Positions 38,584 through 48,646 of a DNA stretch of 64,000 bases are shown here, piece by piece (positions within the stretch are counted from its first letter, which is position 1; each line of letters opens with the position of its first letter). This DNA comes from Daucus carota subsp. sativus. Taxonomy: Eukaryota > Streptophyta > Magnoliopsida > Apiales > Apiaceae. The notes below the pieces were generated by a model that saw nothing but the letters and a program-made list of their open reading frames with translations, was not told the origin of the DNA and made no database searches. Both the position numbers and the translations under genes were made by a program. Location: contig NC_030384.2 of the NCBI RefSeq assembly GCF_001625215.2, positions 42,008,390 to 42,072,389 of the forward strand, in the 5' to 3' direction.

Positions 38584-40086
38584 GGCTTTCGCTGTGCTAC
38601 TAGTATTCGATTCTCAGATGAGTTGTCTTCCTTTATTTTATTCCCCAATTATTTCACCATTGACTATATTTTATTAATATTATCCCCTCGATCTTTTCTG
38701 TTTCATATTGAGACCGTCCTTAACCTAAAATACCTTTTTTATTATAAAATAATAATATTTGGTGCATGAGATGTTAAAAAAAAAAAAATTTCTAAATGTG
38801 AATTAAAAATTTGTATTGTTATTTATAAAAGAAATTAAAAAAATAATATACAAAAAAGTATCTTTTTTCACCTCCTTAAAGTATGTATAAAAATCAAACC
38901 GACTATTATTTTAAAATAAATGAAGTAGGTTATTAAAATATCTATCTAAAGAAAAAATTATTTAAATACCTCCTTATAATGTTTGCCGTCGACTTTCGAA
39001 ATCAGGATTCCGGTCATCACTTTTTCATTATCCAATCTTCACCCCTTTGCTAATTAAACTCCTCTCTTTCATCATCTCTTCTATTTCTGGATTTTTTTTT
39101 AATAAAATTAAAATCTAAACGTTTTTATGTGAGTTTCCCTTGAATACCTTTTATCGGTGAGTTTGTTGGGTCTGGTTTTTTAGAATATTATTATTTTATG
39201 TTTTGATGGTTTTTTTTTGTCTTGTTATGGATTTTGATAAAAAAAAAAAAAAAAATCTCAGAAGTTTGGTTAATCCATAAAACTTGCATCACTTTTTATC
39301 ATAAAAATTTATTCATATTTTGGGATTGTTTGTTGTTCCAATATCAATTGATATAACTGATAATTTTGAATATTGGGCTACACATGTTATGAATGTGAAG
39401 GTCAATCATGACGCTACTATATATATCGGATGTTTGAGATATCATTGTAATATTTTTTTTAGATTAAATAATTTTAATATTCAATGTGTTAAACGATTTC
39501 AAAACAAAACGTCTGTTTGTTTAGCTCATTTTTCGTTTCATAATCATGTTGTAATAGACAGTCCGGGGCTATTGACTGAGCTTAAGTAATTTAATGACTT
39601 CTTCCCTTTCTTTCAAAGAAAAATAAGTTGTTTGATATTTAAATTGGAGAAATTGATTATAAATGATAAGTAGATGCATATATTTAAGCGTGTTTGGATA
39701 AACATCATAGGTAATATATGAATATTAATGAATCGTATCTTATTTTGATTTTATATAAACTTTAGTTAGAATATGTATAACTGATATAGATTTTTTACAT
39801 ATTACTTCAAAATTTCATAAAATTTTGGTGAAATTTTCAAAAAATTTAAAATATACTAAACAATCACAAAGCATCCATCATTTAAAAAATCCATTAACAT
39901 TTGAATATCTTCGTATTTTAATAAATGCTAAATAAAGTGTGATAGTACTTCAAATCCTGTTTCAGTGATGTGACATTTTAATTCGATAATTTATGTGTAT
40001 AATGAGTCTCACTATTATTAGTGTGAATGAAATTAATCAAACATTACTGACCATATTTGAGAATATGTTTGGATATCTAATATTTT
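38584..40086. other. Intergenic DNA, divergent side of the DNL gene
   Basis: A+T-rich, with poly(A) runs near 38778 and 39240. A frame at 39320-39589 has faint resemblance to the C-terminal end of LINE RNase H domains but is too weak to call. No gene is supported. Confidence 0.45.
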
Positions 40087-40960
40087 GGGTTAATTATCAA
40101 ATGGATCACTTATTCCAGCCCAATGTATCATCCGCATCACTGTGAAATTTTTGATCTCACTTAAATCACTCAACACACTAACGGTTGCATTCCGTTAAAT
40201 TAAATTAAAATAAATTAACGGGGACAATTGAGGTGGAAAAGTAACAACTACTTCTGCTAATTGTATATTCCACTTTATTTAATTCCTCTCTAAACATAAG
40301 TGTGTGTAGTGTATTTGGGGTTTTAGACCCCTACGTGATTTAAAAACTTAATACTACTTTCGAGCTTTATTAATGTAAAATTTTTTGTCATACTTTTTTA
40401 TATTTGATTTATTTATATTCTAGTTTTATTAATATAAAATCTTTTGTGATTTTTTTTTATATTTGACTGATTTACTTTCTAATTCTATTAATATAAAATC
40501 TTTTGTCACATTTTTTTGTATTTGATTTATTTACTTTCTAGTTTTATTAATATAAAATATATAGTCACATTTTTTTGTATTTGATTTATTTACTTTCTAG
40601 TTAGACTAGAATTGAAAGAATTAAGAGTTGCAAAATTTAAATAAAATTTAAAAATAAGCATAAATACTTAAATTGCAAAAGATCAAGCAAACGAGTAATG
40701 TTTTTCTTTTGTTTTCTTTTAATTTCTTATAGTTTATTTTTAGTTTATTTGTTAATTTTAAACTTATTTTATTCTCGCAATCCACGTAAGCGTCATGTCA
40801 CCCGAACTTAACGGAAAAAGTTAATTTTAACGTCTTTTTTAATTTGATTTAACGACATGCAATCGTTAGTCTGTTGAGTGGTTTATGTGAGACCAAAAAT
40901 TTCATAGTGATGCAGATGATACATTAGGCTGGAATAAGTGATCCATTTGATTATTAACCC
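40087..40960. mobile_element. Long-TIR Mutator-like non-autonomous element
   Basis: Inverted ends of at least 110 bp begin GGGTTAATTATCAAATGGAT on the left and GGGTTAATAATCAAATGGAT on the right (inverted). Flanks are CTAATATTTT (40077-40086) and TTAATATTTT (40961-40970), giving a 9-10-bp target duplication, which supports the Mutator superfamily. At 874 bp it has no transposase-length frame. Its interior contains a minisatellite (40366-40604). TIR sequence differs from the Mutator-like element in MFS copy A. Confidence 0.8.
40366..40604. repeat. Minisatellite of four units of about 60 bp inside a Mutator-like element
   Basis: Each unit runs from TATTAATATAAAAT through TATTTGATTTATTTACTTTC to CTAGTT. 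The last two units are most alike and the first is the most diverged. Confidence 0.8.
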
Positions 40961-41158
40961 TTAATATTTTTCTTTTGAAATAATTTCAATTAAGTAGCAT
41001 CGAATTTGCGAACATAATTTAAAATTCTCATTAAATGTCATTAATATATTTTAATATCTCAACTAAAATATCTCAGGATTGTGTTAATTTTTCCAAATCC
41101 GAATTAAATACATGTGCATAAATATTGAGTCTGTCATAGTGAACAAGAAGCCCAACAG

Positions 41159-41167
41159 CTTATAAAT
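41159..41167 (+). promoter_or_regulatory. TATA box of thioredoxin-fold copy 1
   Basis: TTATAAATA lies 56-64 bp upstream of the start codon at 41223. It is embedded in sequence shared with the second gene's promoter (AGCCCAACAGCTTATAAATA against AGCCCAACAACTTATAAATA), so core promoter and leader were duplicated with the gene. Confidence 0.6.
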
Positions 41168-41222
41168 ACATAGCCTATTCTAAATCATCACCACTTCATT
41201 TGGCTCTTTGATTACAACGATC

Positions 41223-42477
41223 ATGGGCATACTAAAGCAAGGCAGCCACACATCACCGTCACCACTACTACTTGTACACATATTAATCTTCATACAGATA
41301 GCTCCTCTGATTGTTAAAGCTCAGACCCTGATACCGTCCAAGTACGATGGGTTCGTCTATAAGAACAGACCCGTGACCACGGATTCGATCATAATCGAAG
41401 CGTTTCTCGATCCGGTTTGCATTGACAGCAAGGACTCATGGCCACCTTTAAAACAAGCTATTCATCACTACCCCTCGGGTTCTATTTCGCTTATCGTTCA
41501 CACCTTTCCTTTACCGTCAGTAGCTTTCATTCTCATATACTAATTTTTATCAGACAGAAATTTAATTCTTGTGTTATTACTGATACTTCTTTTGGTGTTG
41601 TGTTGTGTTAGAAATTAGTTATCTGAGTGTTTGACAGAAACTATAGTATTATCAGTGGGCCCAAAATATCAAAGAATAGTAAACGATTCTATGATATTAC
41701 TGGTGGACCCAATATATTAAAAGAATACTTATTATTTTTTAATATGATAAAGGTGTTACAACTGAGATTAATATACTTTATTTCTCTGTGTTATGCAGTT
41801 ACCATGACAACGCATTTGTGACTTCCCGTGCTCTGCACATTGTAAATAGCATTAACAGCTCTGCTACCTACGATTTGTTGGATCTCTTCTTTGACGACCA
41901 GGTAAGTCTAAATTGTTGTTTCGTTTTTCATGTACGATGATCAACAACATTTTCCCAAGCGTGAACTAAATATTTCTGCAACATTGTAAATCTATGAATC
42001 GGCTGTGTTATTAACGTGAAAATTCTGCTTTCGACAGGAGAGGTTTTACAATTCACAAACACTCAACGATTCAAGGGCATCAGTTGTTAACCAGGTCATT
42101 CAAGTTGCGGCCAAGGCAGTAGGAAAATCAAACCTTCCTGCCATCCAATCTGGCTTCCGTGATAGTGAAACTAATTATGCAACAAGGAATTCTTTCGAGG
42201 TATCTGTTAAATCAAGTTGCAACTATACATTTAGACATTGCGAATCTTAGCCTCAACATTTAAGACAATTATAGATGTGAATATTTGATTTGCTTCACAG
42301 TACGGTTGTTCAAGAGGGGTATCCGGGGCACCATTTTTCTTTGTTAACGGATTTGTATTACCCGACGGTGGCTTGGCTATTACTTACAAAAAATGGAGAA
42401 GCATTATTGATCCACTGGTGGGGAAGGCAAAGCGTAAAGGAAACTCATTCAAGCGCTTAAGCTTAAAGCATAGATAA
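41223..42477 (+). CDS. Secreted DsbA/thioredoxin-fold protein, tandem copy 1
   Basis: This resembles the uncharacterised Arabidopsis thioredoxin-superfamily proteins At1g20225 and At1g76020 (from memory). Exons are 41223-41515, 41799-41901, 42038-42199 and 42301-42477, giving 244 residues. A hydrophobic segment (residues about 14-33, ending IVKA) looks like a signal peptide. Conserved blocks are SKYDGFVYKN, the active-site-like segment DPVCIDS, YHDNAFVTSRALHIV and GAPFFFVNGF. The thioredoxin motif is reduced to CxxS (Cys66, Ser69), so it would not act as an ordinary dithiol oxidoreductase; isomerase, mixed-disulfide or non-catalytic roles are possible. Compared with copy 2 the reading frame shifts after LVGK through a one-base difference, adding a basic tail that ends SLKHR. 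The frame extends slightly upstream but has no earlier ATG. Confidence 0.9.
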
Positions 42478-43608
42478 AAAGTAAAAGCTACTGTATGTGC
42501 TTCATCTATCTGGGCACCTATCAATTTGGTCTCCAGAGGTATTTACTTACTGTAGCGTTGTAATGCTTTTAAAATGATGTAATGCATCCAAAAACCTGGT
42601 TGAAATAGATGTTAATTTATGAAATTGCACCATTTGTCTTATGATTTCCATTTTTACCTGGGAGAGGGGGGGTCTCGGAAACAAGCCTGAACCATATCTT
42701 TTTCAGTAATTCAGAGTAATAAGCAAAAATACATAAAATTTTAAATTTTTATATTTGATCTTAATATTATAAAGTATTTTCAGAAAATGTTGACGTAATA
42801 AGTATGGAGCCCGAACTTAAAGTAGAAATTTGAGTACATTTTTTAATTTTTTCTAATTTTTAATAAATTTCAAAATATTGATAGTAGAATATGATAGAGT
42901 TTAATTTTATTTAATAATATTATTGAAATCAGAAACAATAAAAAGATACATGTAAGAATATTATTCTTAAATAAAGATCGTTTTTAATGATAATACAAAA
43001 TTGAGATCATAACTATTTATTAGTTAAAGATATTATCATTGACAAAATTAGAGTGTTATCATATTATATTTATTAGTTTTGAATTTTTAATTAAATAATA
43101 TTGAAATTTTAAAAAAATAACATAAAATATTGATTAAATATTTCAAAATATCAGATGCATATTGTAAATTATTATCAAATATCAAAAAATTTAGTGACTT
43201 ATTTAAAACTCAAATCATAAACATTTAAAATTTTAAAGTCAAAATAATCATTAAAAAATTTAAATAAGATATAGCCACCTTTTTTGAAACTATCACCTTG
43301 CATCCCGGTCTATTGTCTATTCTCACTCCAAAGTCAAGAGAAATCGGTTTTCTAATTTATTTATTTTTGAAAGTTGAATGACATTTTTTGGCCGTTTAGA
43401 AATTTCATAAATAAAGGAATCATGCATATACTTAAGTCCACATTCATATTCATACATGTAATAATACTAGTAATATTTTTACCACCAAAAGATGAAATCC
43501 AAGGGAATAATAACTCTTGATTTTAGGACAATTTTTATATTGGGATGAATCGGGTACGCACAAAAGTCTACATACATATTCGTATCGTGAACAACAAGCC
43601 CAACAACT
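42478..43608. other. Spacer between the tandem thioredoxin-fold genes
   Basis: The first about 200 bp match the 3' region of the second gene, so the duplication covered the 3' flank. The rest is A+T-rich without open frames of interest. The last about 50 bp approach the shared promoter. Confidence 0.5.
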
Positions 43609-43617
43609 TATAAATAA
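43609..43617 (+). promoter_or_regulatory. TATA box of thioredoxin-fold copy 2
   Basis: TTATAAATA lies 64-72 bp upstream of the start at 43681, in the same context as the copy 1 promoter. Small indels between TATA box and ATG account for the different spacing. Confidence 0.6.
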
Positions 43618-43680
43618 CGTAGCCTCACAATAATATTCTAAATCATCACCACTCCATTCGGCTCTTTGATAAAATCGATC

Positions 43681-45488
43681 ATGGGCATACTAAAGCAAGG
43701 CAGCCACAAAGCACCATCACCTCTGCTACTTTTACACATAATAATCTTCATACAGGTAGCTCCTCTGATCGTAAAAGCTCAGTCTCTGATACCGCCCAAG
43801 TACGATGGGTTCGTCTACAAGAACAGAGCCGCGACCACGGATTCGATCATAATCGAAGCGTTTTTCGATCCGGTTTGCCCCGACAGCAGGGACGCATGGC
43901 CACCTCTTAAACAAGCCATTCATCACTACCCCTCGGGTTCTATTTCGCTCATCGTTCACACCTTTCCTTTACCGTCAGTAGCTTTCATTCTCTAAATAGT
44001 TTTTATCGATTTTTTGTGTTATTACTGATACTTCGTTTCGTGTTGTAGAGGAGTCTTGTTTTTTTTCTGTTGTTTGGCTTTTATGTGGTCGGAGAAGAGG
44101 TTGATTGGGTGTTAGAGTGTCTGAGTGGTAGACAGAAACTATTATTACCGGTGGGCCTAAAAATATTAAAGAATAGTAAACGGTTTTATATTGTTAGCGG
44201 TGGGCCCAAAATATAATATTTATTCTCAGTTATTACTGATTTTTAAAGCAAGTTATTGCGGATTATTATTTAGAATAATAACTATTATTAGAGTATTATA
44301 CTAATTTCCATATTTAAAAAATTTGTTGGCTGAAAAAAAACTTAGTTTTAAAATATTTAATTTAATATGATAAAGGTGTTACTACAAACTTACAACTGAC
44401 GATATTACTGGTTGGATACTAAAGTCGAGTTTAATATAATGTTTGATATTTTTAATTTTTTTTAATTGTACCGGAAAAGAGAGTTCAATACTTTATTTCC
44501 CTGTGTATATGCAGGTACCATGACAACGCATTCGTGACTTCCCGTGCTCTGCACATTGTAAATAGCATTAACAGCTCTGCTACCTACAATTTGTTGGAAA
44601 TCTTCTTTAACGACCAGGTAAGCAATTCATTGTCGTTTAAGTGTACCTTAATCTTCCCTGTTCCTCGTCGTGTTTCATCACTTGCTCACAAATTTTGCAT
44701 TCTCTCTGTTGAGTGTTGATGTGAAACTTTACTTGTTTGCAGTTCTTTAAAGTATTAATTCTTTTCTTGCGGATTTCCACCCTTTATGTAAAATTATAAT
44801 GTGTCCGTCCCTAACATTGTAGCCGGGTGAATACTCATCGACAATTAATAAAATTTTGGAAGTTGGAGTTCCATGGAGATCATTGAAATAGTAAAATGAA
44901 AAGGATCTATGTACACGGCTTAAATCAGCATAATCACATTGTTTCCCTTTTCATCTACGATGACCAACAATGTTTTCCTAGGCGTGAACTAAATATTTCA
45001 GCAACACTGTAATTCTATGAATCGGCAAGTTCTAATTGAAGTGTAAATTCTACTTTCAACAGGAGAGGTTTTACAATCCACAAACACTCAACAATTCAAG
45101 GGCATCAGTTGTTAACCAGGTCACTCAAGTCGCGACCAAGGCAGTAGGAAAATCAAACCTTTCTGCCATCCGATCCGGCTTCCTTGATAGCAAAACTGAT
45201 CATGCAACAAGGAGTTCTTTCAAGGTATCTGTTAAACCAAGTTGCAAGTACATTTAGACATTGCAAGTCTAATCTTACCTCAAAATTTAAGACAATTATA
45301 TATCCTTATGGTAGTACTAACCAGATGTGAATATTTGATTTGCTTTACAGTACGGTTGTTCAAGAGGGGTTTACGGGACACCATTTTTCTTCGTTAACGG
45401 ATTTGCATTAGCGGACGGTGGCTCGCCTATTACTTACAAAAAATGGAGAAGCATTATTGATCCACTGGTGGGGAAAGGCAAAGCATAA
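43681..45488 (+). CDS. Secreted DsbA/thioredoxin-fold protein, tandem copy 2
   Basis: This paralogue of the gene at 41223-42477 has identical exon structure: 43681-43973, 44515-44617, 45063-45224 and 45351-45488, giving 231 residues. The start MGILKQGSH and the signal-like hydrophobic segment are shared. Here the motif is DPVCPDSRDAWPPL with Cys66 and Ser69, the form I recall from the Arabidopsis relatives, so copy 2 looks closer to the ancestral sequence. The protein ends PLVGKGKA, also closer to family length. Introns 1 and 2 are longer than in copy 1. Presumed to act in the secretory pathway or apoplast; the substrate is unknown. Confidence 0.9.
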
Positions 45489-46363
45489 AGGAAGCTGCCA
45501 TTCAAGTACTTGAGCTTAAAGCATAAATAAAAAGTAAAAGCTATGTGTTTTTATCTATCTGGGTACCTATCAATTGGGTCTCCAGAAGCATTACTTGCTG
45601 TATTGTTGTAATTCTTTAAAATGATGTGATGCATCCAAAAACCTGATTGAAATAGATGTTAATTTGTGTTGGACCATTTATCTTATGATTCCCAGTTTTA
45701 CCCGGGAGAGTGGGAGGTCTTCGAAACAAGCCTGAACCATATTCTTTCCCAATGATTTATGTCCCTGGGATGCATATATAATAGCGTTTGATGCACGTAG
45801 TTACTAACATATTTCAATAGAAATTAAGAGGGATTTGGTTATTGAGTCGATTACAGGAACTCGTAATCTCAAATTTAAAATTCAAATTTATTGTGTTTGT
45901 ACTTGGATTAGCAATTTTGTGATATAAAATAAGAGTCACAATCTCATTTGAAGGTAATTCATTCTTACGCTCGCCGTAGAATACTCATTCTCATTCAAAT
46001 TCTTACTCATGATACAATCGCACCGTAAAATTATTATTTATAAATATAAGAACCGGGTTCTATTATTACAAAAATTTCATCAATTTTTGGATTATTATGA
46101 AAATGCTATCAAATTTTTGTATATAAATCATATGAATACGTGAATGTATAATTTTTAAGAAAATCACAATTGTTGTCTTTATTAAATTTTGGAAATTGAT
46201 ATAAAATTGAGGAAAAATTGATATTAGAACTTTTTTTTTTTAAACCTGATATTAAAACTTTTAATACTCGAGTACAATATAAAATCTGTGTCTTGGTCCG
46301 TATTTGGAAGAAGCGCTGGTGTTCAAATTCTCTGACTTTGCGCGGCAATACATATGAGAAAGA
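45489..46363. other. Spacer before the PPR gene
   Basis: Starts with the 3' flank of thioredoxin-fold copy 2, including a block shared with copy 1 (CATCCAAAAACCTG followed by TTGAAATAGATG). The remainder is the promoter side of the PPR gene. No further gene is visible. Confidence 0.5.
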
Positions 46364-48646
46364 ATGCAAGCTGCCATGTCAAAACAAGCTCATAACCTGT
46401 TTGATAAATTTCCCAAAACAATTCTTGGCTACTTAAACTCACCAGCATCATCTCTATTTCAAACACAGCAAGCTCACGCTCACATTCTCAAAACTGCCCT
46501 GTTCTTCGATACTTATACCACCACCAAGCTCCTCTCCCTCTACGCCAATCATCTCCGCTTCAACGATGCTCAACTCGTTCTCAATTCCCTCCCAAACCCT
46601 GACATTTCTTCATTCTCCACTCTCATTTACGCTTCCTCGAAATTCAGTCGTTTTGGTGAAGCATTGAATTTGTTTTCGAAAATGGTTTCGACAGGCCTTG
46701 TGCCTGATGCTCGTGTTGTTCCGTGTGTTGTAAAGGCCTGTTCTGGGTTGTTGGTTGTTAGAATTGGGCAGCAAGTTCACGGGCTAGCTGCATCTTTTGG
46801 GCTTGCTTCGGATTCGTTTGTTGTGTCATCGTTGGTTCATTTTTATGTCAAGTGTGGTCAATTGGGTAATGCGCGGAAGCTGCTTGATACGATGCGTGAA
46901 CCGGATGTTGTTTCGTGGAGTGCTTTGCTTGCGGGGTATGCTCGACAAGGGAATGTGTGGGAAACTAAGGTGGTTTTTGATATGATGGTAAAGGCGGGAA
47001 TTGAATTTAATTCTGTTTCGTGGAATGGTGTGATTGCGGGGTTTAATCAGAGTGGGCATCATTTAGAGGCTGTTTTGGCGTTACGAGATATGCATGCAAG
47101 AGGGTTTGAGCTTGATGGTACTAGCGTTTCGAGTGGTTTGTCAGCTGTAGGGGACTTGGAGAATTTATTATTTGGTATTCAGGTTCATGATTATGTAATT
47201 AAACAGGGTCTTGGATCAGATAGATGTATTATCAGTGCATTGATAGATATGTATGGTAAGTGCTCGTGCACATTTGAGATGTCGAGAGTGTTTGATGAGA
47301 TGAGTAATATAGATTTAGGTGCATGTAATGCTCTGATAACAGGATTTTCACGAAGTGGTCTGGTTGACGAAGCATTGAGTGTATTTAAAAAATTTAAAGG
47401 ACTTGGGATGGAGTTGAACGTTGTGACTTGGACTTCGATGATAGCCAGCTGTTCACAACATGGCAAAGATATTGAGGCTTTAGAGCTTTTCAGAGAGATG
47501 CAAACTGTTGGAGTGAAGCCAAATGCTGTAACTATTCCCTGTTTGCTTCCTGCTTGTGGGAATATTGCAGCATTAATGCATGGTAAAGCAATTCATGGCT
47601 TCTCACTCCGAAGAGGCATTTCTTCTGATGTTTACGTGGGTAGTGCCTTAATTGACATGTATGCCAATTGTGGAAGGATTCAAGCAGCAAGGCGATGTTT
47701 TGATGGGATGCCTAAGCCTAACTTGGTTTGTTGGAATGCTTTGATGGGTGGGTACGCTATGCATGGAAAGGCAAAGGAAGTCATAGATATCTTTCATCTG
47801 ATGCAGAATGCTGAGCAGAATCCCGACTTCATTAGCTTTACTTCTTTATTATCTGCATGTAGCCACAGTGGCCTAACAGAAGAAGGGGAGTTTTATTTTG
47901 GAAAAATGTCGAAAGAGTACGGGATTGAAGCTAGAGTGGAGCATTATGCCTGCATAGTTACACTGCTTGGGCGTGCAGGAAAATTAGAAGAGGCCTATTC
48001 TATTATCAAAAAAATGCCTTTTAAGCCTGATGCTTGTGTTTGGGGGGCTCTGCTAAGTTCTTGTAGGGTTCATCACAAAACAAAATTGGCAGAGATTGCT
48101 GCTAATGAACTATTTGAGCTAGAACCTAATAATCCTGGGAATTACATTCTTCTGTCTAATATATATGCTGCTAAAAGCAAATGGCGTGAAGTTTATAAGT
48201 TGAGGGACAAGATGAAGTGTATGGGATTAAGGAAAAACCCAGGATGCAGTTGGATTGAGATCAAGAACAGAGTATATATGCTTTTAGCAGGAGATAATTC
48301 AATTCCTCAGATGGACCAAATTGTCGATAAGCTGGATAGATTAAGTGGGGAAATGAAGAAATCAGGTTATGCACCAATTACAGACTTTGTGCTGCAAGAT
48401 GTGGAAGACCAGGAAAAGGAGCATATTTTGTGTGGGCACAGCGAGAAGCTTGCTGTAGTATTTGGCCTCCTGAACACTCTCCCAGGGACTCCACTTCAAA
48501 TTATAAAGAATCTTCGAATCTGTGGGGATTGCCATGCTGTTATAAAGTTTATATCCAGCTATGAGGGCAGAGAGATTTTTGTCAGAGATACAAAGCGCTT
48601 TCATCACTTTAAAGATGGAGTTTGCTCATGTGGTGACTATTGGTGA
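46364..48646 (+). CDS. PLS-class pentatricopeptide repeat protein with DYW domain
   Basis: DYW-class PPR proteins bind single sites in organelle transcripts and deaminate cytidine to uridine in plastids or mitochondria. This intronless gene encodes 760 residues. PPR repeats run from about residue 35 to 550 (for example DVVSWSALLAGYARQGN and NVVTWTSMIASCSQHGKD). They are followed by E/E+ motifs (PDACVWGALLSSCRVH, NPGCSWIEIKNRVYML) and a C-terminal DYW domain. That domain keeps the deaminase motif HSEK at 692-695, CGDCH, and the final CSCGDYW, so it looks catalytically complete. It most resembles Arabidopsis At1g20230 from memory. That locus neighbours At1g20225, a relative of the two genes just upstream here. 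A second in-frame Met lies four codons in. The target transcript cannot be read from sequence alone. Confidence 0.95.
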   Translation: MQAAMSKQAHNLFDKFPKTILGYLNSPASSLFQTQQAHAHILKTALFFDTYTTTKLLSLYANHLRFNDAQLVLNSLPNPDISSFSTLIYASSKFSRFGEALNLFSKMVSTGLVPDARVVPCVVKACSGLLVVRIGQQVHGLAASFGLASDSFVVSSLVHFYVKCGQLGNARKLLDTMREPDVVSWSALLAGYARQGNVWETKVVFDMMVKAGIEFNSVSWNGVIAGFNQSGHHLEAVLALRDMHARGFELDGTSVSSGLSAVGDLENLLFGIQVHDYVIKQGLGSDRCIISALIDMYGKCSCTFEMSRVFDEMSNIDLGACNALITGFSRSGLVDEALSVFKKFKGLGMELNVVTWTSMIASCSQHGKDIEALELFREMQTVGVKPNAVTIPCLLPACGNIAALMHGKAIHGFSLRRGISSDVYVGSALIDMYANCGRIQAARRCFDGMPKPNLVCWNALMGGYAMHGKAKEVIDIFHLMQNAEQNPDFISFTSLLSACSHSGLTEEGEFYFGKMSKEYGIEARVEHYACIVTLLGRAGKLEEAYSIIKKMPFKPDACVWGALLSSCRVHHKTKLAEIAANELFELEPNNPGNYILLSNIYAAKSKWREVYKLRDKMKCMGLRKNPGCSWIEIKNRVYMLLAGDNSIPQMDQIVDKLDRLSGEMKKSGYAPITDFVLQDVEDQEKEHILCGHSEKLAVVFGLLNTLPGTPLQIIKNLRICGDCHAVIKFISSYEGREIFVRDTKRFHHFKDGVCSCGDYW

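Noticed and set aside
39320-39589. Plus-strand frame with slight likeness to a LINE RNase H C-terminus
   Set aside because: Only a loose pattern (a VKR-like step, an AH pair, a closing LTEL) and no upstream reverse transcriptase sequence or A-rich tail was found.
41208-41222. Earlier starts for the two thioredoxin-fold genes (41208 and 43666)
   Set aside because: These are TTG codons, not ATG. The first ATG in each frame (41223, 43681) gives a proper signal peptide.
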